A DNA stretch of 64,000 nucleotides from Gemmata massiliana (GTDB taxonomy: Bacteria; Planctomycetota; Planctomycetia; Gemmatales; Gemmataceae): NCBI GenBank assembly GCA_000531095.1, contig HG799474.1, forward strand, positions 1-64,000, written 5' to 3'. Positions 25,994 to 33,681 of this stretch are shown here, one piece after another. The notes under the pieces were generated by a model, which was not told the DNA's origin, searched no databases, and was given only the letters and a program-made list of their open reading frames with translations. Made by a program: the position numbers and the translations under genes. Each line of letters starts with the position of its first letter. Position 1 is the stretch's first letter.

Positions 25994-27322
25994 ATGGACA
26001 ACACGGAGGTTCTTGTGCTTCACCCGGTCGAACTGATTCTGGCCCTGCTCGCGGTTACGGTCGTACTCGGCTTGGTGGCCCGTCGGCTCGGCGTCGCGGA
26101 ACCGATCCTGCTCGTCATCGGGGGGCTGGTACTCGGCCTCCAGCCCTGGGCGCCGGGCGTGATGGTCGACCCACAAATCGTGTTCCTGCTGTTCCTGCCG
26201 CCGCTCTTGTACTCGGCCGCGTTCCGGACGCCGTGGCCGGAGTTCCGCGACCAGATCCGGCCGATCATGCTGCTCGCGATCGGGCTGGTGCTGTTCACGA
26301 TGGTCGTGGTCGCGGCCGCGGCCCACTACTTCGTCGGGATGTCGTGGCCGACGGCGTTCGTGCTGGGCGCGATCGTCTCGCCACCGGACGCGGTCGCCGC
26401 GGTCGCCGTGACCCAGCGCTTGCGCGTGCCGCGCCTCATCACCACGATCCTCGAAGGCGAAAGTTTGGTGAACGACGCCTCCGCGCTCGTGGCGCTCCGG
26501 TTCGCGGTCGCGGCCGTGGTGACGGGCGCGTTCTCTTTGGTGGAAGCGGGTACCGAGTTCGCGATCGTCAGTGCCGGTGGGATCGCGATCGGCATCGCGG
26601 GCGGGTGGTTCGTGGTGTGGCTCCACGGGTGGCTCGATCGCAAAAAACTCTCGGACACGAAGATCGTCATCACGATTACGCTCCTCACGCCGTTCTCGGT
26701 GTACCTGACGGCGGAACACTTGCACCTGTCCGGCGTGCTCGCGGCCGTGAGCGCCGGGTTTTGGGTCGGGAACCGGTGCGAGCGGGTGTTCAGCGAGGAA
26801 CTGTATGAAGAGGCCCGGGCCGTTTGGGAGTGGATGGAGTTCCTGCTGAACGGGCTGATCTTCATTCTGGTCGGGTTCGCGCTGCGGCAAATCATCGATC
26901 AGGCCAGCGGCGCTCGCTCACCGGCCGACGTGCTCGTGGCCGCCGCGGTGGTTTCGGGCGCCGCAATCGTGGCCCGGCTCGTGTGGATATTTCCCGGCGC
27001 TTACGTGCCGCGCTGGATCGATCACCAAGTAGGTATCCCCACCCCATACCCGCCGTGGCGGGGCGTGGTCATTGTGGGGTGGACCGGGATGCGCGGCGTC
27101 GTGTCACTCGCCGCGGCCCTCGCGCTGCCGCTCGCCACGAGTCAGGGGCACCCGTTCCCCGATCGCGACATAATTCAGGTACTCACGTTCGCCGTGATCT
27201 TCGCCACGCTGGTGGGGCAGGGGCTTACGCTTCCCCTTTTGATCCGCGGTTTGGGTGTTTCGGACGAGCCGGATGCGCCGCGGGACGAACCAGAAACAGC
27301 GCCAGACGACCCGGCCCTTTGA
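25994..27322 (+). CDS. Na+/H+ antiporter, CPA1 family
   Basis: A 442-residue inner-membrane transporter with about 12 helices. The CPA1/NhaP signature is clear: VFLLFLPPLLYSAAFRTPW, LGAIVSPPDAVAAVAV (the SPPD ion-binding motif), LEGESLVNDASALVALR (the second conserved Asp in the VND motif) and WTGMRGVVSLAAALALPL. The C-terminus is a short Asp/Glu/Pro tail without the long cytoplasmic regulatory domain of eukaryotic NHE. It exchanges sodium (or potassium) for protons and helps with pH and salt homeostasis. It is divergent from the NHL operon. Confidence 0.92.
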   Translation: MDNTEVLVLHPVELILALLAVTVVLGLVARRLGVAEPILLVIGGLVLGLQPWAPGVMVDPQIVFLLFLPPLLYSAAFRTPWPEFRDQIRPIMLLAIGLVLFTMVVVAAAAHYFVGMSWPTAFVLGAIVSPPDAVAAVAVTQRLRVPRLITTILEGESLVNDASALVALRFAVAAVVTGAFSLVEAGTEFAIVSAGGIAIGIAGGWFVVWLHGWLDRKKLSDTKIVITITLLTPFSVYLTAEHLHLSGVLAAVSAGFWVGNRCERVFSEELYEEARAVWEWMEFLLNGLIFILVGFALRQIIDQASGARSPADVLVAAAVVSGAAIVARLVWIFPGAYVPRWIDHQVGIPTPYPPWRGVVIVGWTGMRGVVSLAAALALPLATSQGHPFPDRDIIQVLTFAVIFATLVGQGLTLPLLIRGLGVSDEPDAPRDEPETAPDDPAL

Positions 27323-27431
27323 GGCGCCGCGCCCGCGTTTTTTGACGCTCGCCGTTAATCGGGCGATCGAGTAGTCTGTTGTGGCCGGCGCCGCGGGGCG
27401 CCGCACATCACCACATTCAAGAGGTGTGAAA

Positions 27432-27800
27432 ATGCGGACGCTACTCGGACTCGGGATCGTGCTGGCCGTGGTTTGTGGCGCGCACGCGGCGGACGACAAG
27501 AAGCTCGACGCGAAGAAGCTCGTCGGCAAGTGGGAGCCGGTGAACCCCAAGAAGGGCGAGGCGATGGTGATGGAGTTCACCAAGGACGGCAAGCTGACCG
27601 TCACCGGTGACATGGGCGGTAAGGAGCTGAAGATCGAAGGCACCTACACGCTCGAAGGCGACAAGCTCTCCTTCGTGCTGAAGTTCATGGACAACGAGAT
27701 CAAGGAAACGGTCACCCTCACGAAACTGACCGACGACGAGATGGAAGGCAAGGACAAGGGCGGGAAGGTCGAGTCCTTCAAGAAGGTGAAGCCGAAGTAA
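27432..27800 (+). CDS. TIGR03066 Gemmata paralogous secreted protein
   Basis: A 122-residue protein from the ATG at 27432 with GAGGTG upstream. Signal peptide residues 1-19 (RTLLGLGIVLAVVCGAHA), then the TIGR03066 body: DDKKLDAKKLVGKWEPVNPK, EFTKDGKLTVTGDM, GTYTLEGDKLSFVLKF. The alternating strands resemble lipocalin-like (DUF-type) barrels. The family is named from Gemmata and has no known function. It is the first of three tandem paralogues, each followed by its own terminator. Expected location: periplasm or outside. Confidence 0.85.
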   Translation: MRTLLGLGIVLAVVCGAHAADDKKLDAKKLVGKWEPVNPKKGEAMVMEFTKDGKLTVTGDMGGKELKIEGTYTLEGDKLSFVLKFMDNEIKETVTLTKLTDDEMEGKDKGGKVESFKKVKPK

Positions 27801-27819
27801 CCCGCTGTTCTTGGTGACT

Positions 27820-27857
27820 CCGGAGCCGGTCGCGATAACCCTCGCGGCCGGCTCCGG
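27820..27857 (+). terminator. Hairpin after the first TIGR03066 gene
   Basis: A 15-base stem with one mismatch (27820-27834 with 27843-27857, CCGGAGCCGG core) and an eight-base loop, 19 bases after the stop. Confidence 0.7.
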
Positions 27858-27969
27858 TATTTGGTGCCCCGCATCGGTTTGCACTCGCCGCGTTCGGGCG
27901 GGGTGTGTAGTTTCTCCCCAACGACCGCGTGGCGGTCGCCGAAATCGTGTCACTCACCGGAGCAAGCAC

Positions 27970-28341
27970 ATGCGTGTCCTCGCCGCGTTGGTTGCGGTTC
28001 TCGCCCTCGCCGGGTTCGCCGGCGCCGCGGACGAAAAGATCGATGCCAAGAAGCTGATCGGGAAGTGGGAACCGTCGAAGCCCGAAAAAGACGGCCCGAA
28101 GCTGGTTCTGGAGATCGGCGAGAAGGGCAAGTTCACGCTCCACGTGACCATCGGCGGGAAGACCGAGAATATCGACGGCACCTACAAGCTGGAAGGCAAC
28201 AAGCTGGACATCGAAATGACCTTCGGCGGTAAGACCGAGAAGGAAACGATCACGATCACCAAGCTCACCGATACGGAACTGGTGGCCAAGGACTCGAAGG
28301 GCAAAGAAGACACGATGACCCGGGTGAAGGATAAGAAGTAA
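27970..28341 (+). CDS. TIGR03066 Gemmata paralogous secreted protein
   Basis: A 123-residue paralogue of the preceding gene, from the ATG at 27970. Signal peptide RVLAALVAVLALAGFAGA. Shared body DEKIDAKKLIGKWEPSKPEK, LEIGEKGKFTLHVTIGGK, GTYKLEGNKLDIEMTFGGK, with a Lys-rich end (TRVKDKK). The similarity to the gene at 27432 is obvious along the whole length, so this is a tandem duplication. The gap before it (27801-27969) holds a terminator and presumably a promoter, so the copies are separately expressed. Confidence 0.85.
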   Translation: MRVLAALVAVLALAGFAGAADEKIDAKKLIGKWEPSKPEKDGPKLVLEIGEKGKFTLHVTIGGKTENIDGTYKLEGNKLDIEMTFGGKTEKETITITKLTDTELVAKDSKGKEDTMTRVKDKK

Positions 28342-28361
28342 CCGGTTCGTGAACGCGCGCC

Positions 28362-28395
28362 GACGGCCGCGGGGGATTCATTCCCCGCGGCCGTC
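28362..28395 (+). terminator. Hairpin after the second TIGR03066 gene
   Basis: A 13-base perfect stem (28362-28374 with 28383-28395, GACGGCCGCGGGG) and an eight-base loop, 20 bases after the stop. Confidence 0.75.
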
Positions 28396-28454
28396 TCGCT
28401 TTACGCACGTTCGCGCTGGTGGTATCCTGGGACCACCCGTGAGGAGGTTCGTCG

Positions 28455-28868
28455 ATGCGCGGTACCGTCGTCGGTCTGGTCGCGTTGTGGGTCGGTGGCT
28501 CCGTGTGGGCCGCGCCCGTTCCGAAGGATCGCACGGAAGCCGAGAAGGTGGTCGGCACCTGGAAGATGGTGCTCGACTCGCGCGGGAACACGGACACCGA
28601 CGTGGAGGTCGAGTTCACGCAGGGCGGGAAGATGACCATTCGCCAGCGGATCGATAAGGACACGTTGTCCGTGTACGAGGGCAGCTACCGTGTCGTCGGG
28701 AACGAACTACCCTACGAAGTGAAGCAAGACGCACTCGTCAAGAAAGAGACGCTCACCATCAAGAAGATCACCGCCGACGAACTGGTCTTCATCGACCCGG
28801 ACGGGTTGAAGGAAGAGTTCGTCCGCGTGAAGAAGAAAGTCGAACCGAAGAAGGACGACAAGAAGTAG
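28455..28868 (+). CDS. TIGR03066-like secreted protein
   Basis: A 137-residue third member of the tandem set, more diverged. Signal peptide RGTVVGLVALWVGGSVWA. It retains the pattern KVVGTWKMVLDSRG, VEFTQGGKMTIRQ, EGSYRVVGNELPYEV and TLTIKKITADELVF, and ends with a Lys-rich tail (KKVEPKKDDKK). The start ATG is preceded by GAGGAGG. It converges on ltaE 20 bases later. Function unknown; the family may bind small ligands, which is only inferred from the lipocalin-like strand pattern. Confidence 0.75.
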   Translation: MRGTVVGLVALWVGGSVWAAPVPKDRTEAEKVVGTWKMVLDSRGNTDTDVEVEFTQGGKMTIRQRIDKDTLSVYEGSYRVVGNELPYEVKQDALVKKETLTIKKITADELVFIDPDGLKEEFVRVKKKVEPKKDDKK

Positions 28869-28888
28869 CCGCGTCGGTGGCCCGTACT

Positions 28889-29920
28889 TCACCGGGCCAG
28901 CCGGCGAATCGCGTCGGCCGCGGTCACGCACTGCTCGCGCGTCACATCCAGATGCGTCACGGCCCGAATCACTCGCGTTCCCAGCGGAGCCACGAGCACC
29001 CGGCTCGCTTTCAGGCGCTCGGCAACGTCTTTCGCGCTGCCGTGTCGCGCGTCCACATCGAACCACACCAGGTTCGTTTCCACTTCGTGGGGCTTGAGCG
29101 TGAAGCCCGGTACTTCTGCCACTGCGTCCGCGACGATCCGCGCGTTCGTGTGGTCCTCTGCGAGCCGATCGATGTTGTGATCGAGCGCGTAGTCGCACGC
29201 CGCGGCGAGGAACCCGATTTGGCGCATCGCCCCGCCGAACAGCTTGCGGATGCGTCGGCCGTGGGCAATCAGCTCACGCGGGCCGAGTAACATCGAGCCG
29301 ACCGGCGTACCCAACCCTTTGCTGAAGCACACGTTTATGGTGTCGAACATCCCGCCCCACACCTTCGCGGGCACACCGGTCTTCACGATCGCGTTCCAGA
29401 TACGCGCGCCGTCGAGGTGTGTCGCGAGCTTGTGGTGGCGCGCCCAGCGCGAGATCTCGTTGATCGCGTCCGGTGACGTGACCGTGCCGCCCCCGCGGTT
29501 GTGCGTCACTTCCAGGCACACGAGCCGCGTTCGCACCGAGTGCATATCGTCGGGCCGGACTTTGTCCGTGAAGTCGCTGGCGCCGAGCCGCCCGTCCCCC
29601 GTAGTGCTATCGATCGTGCGGAGCGTGACGCCGCTCAGCGCCGCAGCGCCGCCGGCCTCCCACAAACAGATGTGACTGTTGGTTTCGAGAAGGATCTCGT
29701 CCTGCGGGCGGCAGTGAACCCGCACCGCGATCTGGTTGGCCATCGTGCCGCTGGGCACGAACAGCCCGGCCTCGCACCCGAACATCGCGGCGGTGCGCTG
29801 TTCGAGTGCGTTTACGGTGGGGTCTTCGCCGAACACGTCGTCGCCGACCGGCGCGGCCATCATCGCGGCCATCATGCCGGGCGTCGGTTTCGTAACGGTG
29901 TCACTGCGGAGGTCGATCAT
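28889..29920 (-). CDS. ltaE: Low-specificity L-threonine aldolase
   Basis: A 343-residue PLP enzyme splitting threonine to glycine and acetaldehyde. Start IDLRSDTVTKPTPGM is the family hallmark, followed by VGDDVFGEDPTVN. The LFVPSGTMANQIAV and HICLWEAGGAA segments bind PLP; the Schiff-base lysine is in NVCFSKGLGTPVGS. The length is standard and the ATG at 29920 is unambiguous. It lies 26 bases downstream of the start side of nothing obvious: the gene upstream on this strand (29947-30558) ends 26 bases before it, so the two are likely one operon. Cytoplasmic. Confidence 0.94.
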   Translation of the reverse strand: MIDLRSDTVTKPTPGMMAAMMAAPVGDDVFGEDPTVNALEQRTAAMFGCEAGLFVPSGTMANQIAVRVHCRPQDEILLETNSHICLWEAGGAAALSGVTLRTIDSTTGDGRLGASDFTDKVRPDDMHSVRTRLVCLEVTHNRGGGTVTSPDAINEISRWARHHKLATHLDGARIWNAIVKTGVPAKVWGGMFDTINVCFSKGLGTPVGSMLLGPRELIAHGRRIRKLFGGAMRQIGFLAAACDYALDHNIDRLAEDHTNARIVADAVAEVPGFTLKPHEVETNLVWFDVDARHGSAKDVAERLKASRVLVAPLGTRVIRAVTHLDVTREQCVTAADAIRRLAR

Positions 29921-29946
29921 GGAGGCGCTCGGGCTCGGGGAGCCGC

Positions 29947-30558
29947 TTACGGCTCTTTCTTCGGTTCCTCGGCCAGCCGGTTCTCGATGAACCAGCGCTC
30001 GCCGATCTTCTTGAAATACAGCGAGCGGCCCTTGACGTCCGCGTGGGACACGGACGCGGTGCCGTCGGCTTCTGCGAACATGCCGTCCCGCAGTAGCTTC
30101 CGCATGTCTTTCAGGGCTTGCGGGTCTTCTTTCAGCTTCCCTTCAATGTCTTTGGTGAGTTGCTTGAAGCCCAGGAGACGCGCCTTGGCCTCGACCGTCG
30201 CGCGGAACTCTTTCGGGTCGAGCGGGAGGCGGTCTTCCGGCGCTACTTTCGTCGGGTTGGCCCGCTGGAAATCCCGCAGTTGTGTGAGTTCGCGCTCCGT
30301 GGCGGCCTCGAACCCGGTCGCGCGATCGGTGACCATTTGGTCCGTGAACTTGGGGTCGAGGACTTGCGCAATGAAGTACGAGTAGTCGCCCGCGTCGATG
30401 CGATCGAGGGCCGTTCGGAGCACGTTCTTGGGCGTGTTCTGTGCGTGTAATTGGGGGCGGGCAGTAATCCCGTACCGCGGATCGGGGTCTTTGGCGGGCT
30501 GCGCGTGAACGAGCGCGCTGGTACAGAACAGGACGACACCCGCGAGCGCAGTTCGCAT
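29947..30558 (-). CDS. Secreted protein of unknown function
   Basis: A 203-residue protein from the ATG at 30558, with GGAGG seven bases upstream. Signal peptide residues 1-20 (RTALAGVVLFCTSALVHA). The mature part has a helical pattern (KNVLRTALDRIDAGDYSYFI, DRATGFEAATERELTQLRDF) and a C-terminal strand RSLYFKKIGERWFIENRLAE resembling the end of NTF2/DUF4440-like or SnoaL-type folds. I do not recognise a family. It precedes ltaE on the same transcript, but no metabolic link is obvious. Confidence 0.7.
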   Translation of the reverse strand: MRTALAGVVLFCTSALVHAQPAKDPDPRYGITARPQLHAQNTPKNVLRTALDRIDAGDYSYFIAQVLDPKFTDQMVTDRATGFEAATERELTQLRDFQRANPTKVAPEDRLPLDPKEFRATVEAKARLLGFKQLTKDIEGKLKEDPQALKDMRKLLRDGMFAEADGTASVSHADVKGRSLYFKKIGERWFIENRLAEEPKKEP

Positions 30559-30646
30559 CGGCAACCTCCGTAAACGAGTCGTTTCCACGATACCCGTGCT
30601 GCCCGCCGCGCTCCACCCCAAGCCGCGGAGCAAAATAGATGCAAAA

Positions 30647-30792
30647 GGCGCCACGGATAAACGCTGATAAACACGGATCAGAACAATACTTGAGTTCAAG
30701 TGCCGCTCGCACCGACGCGGCACGAATCCTTCCCTTTGTCGCGCAAATCTGACTTCTCTGATCCGTGTTTTTCGGTGTTTATCCGTGGCGCC
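30647..30792. repeat. 35-bp imperfect inverted repeat upstream of aroC
   Basis: Arms 30647-30681 and 30758-30792 (GGCGCCACGGATAAAC at the outer end) pair over 35 bases with about five mismatches, around a 76-base centre. The right arm ends 37 bases before the aroC start. The sequence type (CACGGATAAACACGGATCAG) looks like a dispersed repeat rather than a gene-specific regulator. Confidence 0.75.
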
Positions 30793-30829
30793 TTTCGGCC
30801 TTTATTGGGCACGCAATACAATCGAAAGT

Positions 30830-31987
30830 ATGGCAGGCAACACATTCGGTAAACTGTTTCGCGTCACCACATCGGGCGTCAGTCACGGCCCCGGGTACTT
30901 GTGTATCATCGACGGCTGCCCGGCCGGGCTGGAACTATCGGTCGAAGACCTCCTCCCCGACCTGCGTCGACGCCGGCCGGGGCAGAGCAAGTTGACCACT
31001 CAGCGCGACGAATCCGATACGCCGGAAATCTGGTCCGGCGTGTTTGAAGGCAAAACAGACGGCACGCCGATCGGCATCCTGTTTCGCAATTCGGATCAGC
31101 GCAGCGGGGACTACGGCGACATCAAGGACAAGTACCGGCCGGGGCACGCGGACTTCACGTTCGATGCGAAGTACGGGTTCCGCGACTACCGCGGCGGCGG
31201 GCGGTCGAGCGCACGCGAAACCGTGAGCCGCGTCGCGGCCGGGGCGGTGGCCAAGAAGATCCTCGCGCTCGCGGGCATTCGGGTACTCGGGTACGTGAAG
31301 CAGGTCGGCGACGTGATCGCGGACGTTCCCGATCCCACCGCGGTGACGCTGGAGCAAGTGGAAGCGACGCCCGCGCGGTGCCCGGTGCCCGACACCGCGG
31401 CGAAAATGATCGCGCTGATCGATTCCGTCCGCATGGATCGCGATTCCATCGGCGGCGTGTGTGAACTCGTCGCGACCGGGGTACCGCCGGGGTTGGGGGA
31501 GCCGGTCTTCGACAAACTGAAAGCGGATCTGGGCAAGGCGCTGCTCTCGCTGCCCGCGGTGCTCGGTTTCGAGTACGGGGCCGGCTTCGCGGTCGCGAAC
31601 ATGCGCGGGAGCGCGAACAACGACGTGTTCGTTCCCCCAGAACCCCACGAATCGCCGGTGGCCCCGGACGCGGCCGATTGCAACACCGCGGTGTGGGAAC
31701 CGCACCACGAGGCCCCCGTGCGGACCGAATCGAACCGCCACGGCGGGATGCTCGGCGGGATCTCCAGCGGGATGCCGATCGTGTGTCGCGTCGCGGTGAA
31801 GCCGACGAGTAGCATTCCGCGCTCGCAGCGCACCGTTACGCGGGCCGGGGAGCCGACCGAGATTCTCGTGAAGGGCCGTCACGATCCCTGTTTGCTCCCG
31901 CGCTTCGTGCCAATGGGCGAAGCCATGATCGCGCTCGTGTTGGTGGACCACCTCTTGCGGAGCCGCGCGAGCCGACTTCCCGGTTAG
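30830..31987 (+). CDS. aroC: Chorismate synthase
   Basis: A 385-residue enzyme making chorismate from EPSP, using reduced FMN as cofactor. The ATG at 30830 begins [20 protein letters not shown], where the SHG motif is the start of the flavin site. Other hallmarks: [37 protein letters not shown] with [21 protein letters not shown] and [20 protein letters not shown]. Length is typical. It stands alone: no other aro genes are near, and upstream lies the inverted repeat at 30647-30792. Cytoplasmic, shikimate pathway. Confidence 0.96.
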   Translation: MAGNTFGKLFRVTTSGVSHGPGYLCIIDGCPAGLELSVEDLLPDLRRRRPGQSKLTTQRDESDTPEIWSGVFEGKTDGTPIGILFRNSDQRSGDYGDIKDKYRPGHADFTFDAKYGFRDYRGGGRSSARETVSRVAAGAVAKKILALAGIRVLGYVKQVGDVIADVPDPTAVTLEQVEATPARCPVPDTAAKMIALIDSVRMDRDSIGGVCELVATGVPPGLGEPVFDKLKADLGKALLSLPAVLGFEYGAGFAVANMRGSANNDVFVPPEPHESPVAPDAADCNTAVWEPHHEAPVRTESNRHGGMLGGISSGMPIVCRVAVKPTSSIPRSQRTVTRAGEPTEILVKGRHDPCLLPRFVPMGEAMIALVLVDHLLRSRASRLPG

Positions 31988-32087
31988 TACACGCGACGGC
32001 ACATCGGTTGCATGATTGTCGTTCGTTTCCCGCAAGTCATGAGCGGGAACGCGCGACAATCTCCCTCATCGCCCGAGGAGCAACCCG

Positions 32088-32585
32088 ATGCAAACGATTA
32101 GCTCGACACTTTTTCTGGCCGCCAGTTTCGTTCTCGCGGGGACAGCCGACCCGCCCGCTGCGCAAAAGCCGCCATCGACACCCGAGAAACAAACTGCCGC
32201 TTCCTTGGAAGGCGGTTACGTAATTGTGTCTGGTGAAAAAGACGGGAAGCCGATTCCGGAAGCCGAGATCGCAGGGTCTATTGTCAAGTTCACCGGCGAT
32301 TCCATCCTCGGCACTGATAAGGACAAGAAGGAGTTCTTCTCGGCGACCTACTCGCTCGATACGTCGAAGACCCCGTGGGTCATCACGATGAAGGGCAAAG
32401 AGCCTAAAGAAATGACCGCGACGGGGCTTATCAAGAAAGAGGGCGACACGGTTACGCTGATTTACGCGCTGCCCGGCGGTGAAGCGCCGAAGGAATTCAT
32501 GACGCGGGAGAAGCAGCACCTCTTCGTGCTGAAGAGCAACAGCAAGGGCGTCAAAGACCCGAACAAGTTCACGAAAGAGCCGTAG
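32088..32585 (+). CDS. TIGR03067 planctomycete secreted protein
   Basis: A 165-residue protein. Signal peptide residues 1-19 (SSTLFLAASFVLAGTA). The TIGR03067 body is evident: LEGGYVIVSGEKDGKPIPEA, GDSILGTDKDKKEFFSATYS, LDTSKTPWVITM, GLIKKEGDTVTLIYALPGGE. Family members are small planctomycete proteins of unknown function with a lipocalin-like strand order. A Lys-rich tail (NSKGVKDPNKFTKEP) follows. It shares its overall pattern with the gene at 32766. Confidence 0.85.
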   Translation: MQTISSTLFLAASFVLAGTADPPAAQKPPSTPEKQTAASLEGGYVIVSGEKDGKPIPEAEIAGSIVKFTGDSILGTDKDKKEFFSATYSLDTSKTPWVITMKGKEPKEMTATGLIKKEGDTVTLIYALPGGEAPKEFMTREKQHLFVLKSNSKGVKDPNKFTKEP

Positions 32586-32598
32586 CCCTCGAACCGCG

Positions 32599-32620
32599 GC
32601 CCGGGGAATCTTCTCCGGGC
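32599..32620 (+). terminator. Hairpin after the first TIGR03067 gene
   Basis: GCCCGGGGAA pairs with TTCTCCGGGC (one G-T pair), 13 bases after the stop. Confidence 0.55.
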
Positions 32621-32765
32621 TATTGCCATTTGATGCGCGGGGCGCCTACACTGGCATCGCCGTTAACTGAACGGCCATTTCAACCGACCCGTCGCCCCGA
32701 TCGCGTCCGACGCTGCCTCGCCCCGACACTTCGCCCGGAACCCCTCGCCCGACACGGAGGATTTC

Positions 32766-33203
32766 ATGTCGATGTTCGTGCGCGCCGCACTGGTTGCGGT
32801 TCTGTGTCTGAACGTTCACGCGGTGGCTATTTCGGCGGACAATGAGAAGCCAAAATTAGACGGGCAACACCAGATCATCGGCGGAGAGCGGAACGGTCAA
32901 CCGGTCGCCGAGGCCGATTTCAAGGGAGCGACGTTTCGGTTCGCGGGTAACAAGCTGACCGGCGCGAACAAGGACGGCACCGAGTTCCTGGTCGCCGATT
33001 TCACGCTCGACTCGAGCAAGAACCCGTGCGTGATCGTCATCAAGCCGACCGCCGGCAGTGACAAAGACAAAGAGCTGTTTGGCCTGATCGAACGGAAGGA
33101 CAACACGATCCGCATCATCTACACGGGACCGGGCGGCGAGAAGCCGACCGAGTTCAAGACGAAGACCAACCAGGCGATGTACACGCTGAAGTGCGAGAAA
33201 TAA
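32766..33203 (+). CDS. TIGR03067 planctomycete secreted protein
   Basis: A 145-residue paralogue of the protein at 32088. Signal peptide residues 1-23 (FVRAALVAVLCLNVHAVAIS). Body: LDGQHQIIGGERNGQPVAEA, FRFAGNKLTGANKDGTEFL, FTLDSSKNPCVIVIKPT, LIERKDNTIRIIYTGPGGEK, TEFKTKTNQAMYTLKCEK. The ATG at 32766 follows GGAGGATTTC. A strong terminator with a T run follows. Function unknown. Confidence 0.83.
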   Translation: MSMFVRAALVAVLCLNVHAVAISADNEKPKLDGQHQIIGGERNGQPVAEADFKGATFRFAGNKLTGANKDGTEFLVADFTLDSSKNPCVIVIKPTAGSDKDKELFGLIERKDNTIRIIYTGPGGEKPTEFKTKTNQAMYTLKCEK

Positions 33204-33228
33204 GGCTTTCCATTGGGACGATATGACG

Positions 33229-33259
33229 TGGGCCGCGGTATTCAAAACCGCGGCCCACA
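33229..33259 (+). terminator. Intrinsic terminator after TIGR03067 gene
   Basis: A 12-base perfect stem (33229-33240 with 33248-33259, GTGGGCCGCGGT), seven-base loop, followed by ATCGTTTTT. This is the best intrinsic terminator in the window. Confidence 0.85.
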
Positions 33260-33265
33260 TCGTTT

Positions 33266-33622
33266 TTAGCGCTCCCAAGGTTGGCGCGGCGGGGCTGACT
33301 GAGCGTGCACGTCGCTGAGGATCGAGTTCATCACGTCGTTGGTCACGTCGCGCCCGCCGCTCAGGTTGATGAAGAGCGACTCGATGGTAAAGAAGATCCC
33401 GAACGGGATGCCCCACCACCCGAGCACCAGACTGGTGAGCGTCGGGCCGATCGACTTGCCGAACGTCCCCTGACCGGCCCGGATGAAGTGGATGTCGGTG
33501 GGATTTTTGAAGCTGACGACGAGGAGCGAGATCGCGTACTGAAAGATGACGAACTTGCCGCCGTTGTTTACTTCTTCGGCGAGTTCGCCGACCGTCATAC
33601 CGTCGATGCCAACAATCTTCAC
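33266..33622 (-). CDS. Small membrane protein of unknown function
   Basis: A 118-residue protein from a GTG at 33622 with AGGAG seven bases upstream. A soluble N-terminus (KIVGIDGMTVGELAEEVNNG) is followed by hydrophobic segments at about 27-38 and 63-82 (SLVLGWWGIPFGIFFTIESL). The C-terminus (SGGRDVTNDVMNSILSDVHA) is polar. I do not recognise a named family. It lies downstream of glyS, separated by the glyS terminator, and converges on a TIGR03067 gene. Confidence 0.65.
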   Translation of the reverse strand: MKIVGIDGMTVGELAEEVNNGGKFVIFQYAISLLVVSFKNPTDIHFIRAGQGTFGKSIGPTLTSLVLGWWGIPFGIFFTIESLFINLSGGRDVTNDVMNSILSDVHAQSAPPRQPWER

Positions 33623-33639
33623 GGGCGACTCCTGAAGGC

Positions 33640-33673
33640 ACGCGCGCCCCGGAACCGGTTCCGGGGCGCGCGT
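33640..33673 (-). terminator. glyS terminator, perfect palindrome
   Basis: A 34-base perfect palindrome centred at 33656/33657 (each half CGCGCGCCCCGGAACC within), directly after the glyS stop and before the next minus-strand gene. On RNA it folds to a long stem with a minimal loop. Confidence 0.75.
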
Positions 33674-33681
33674 CGATGAGC

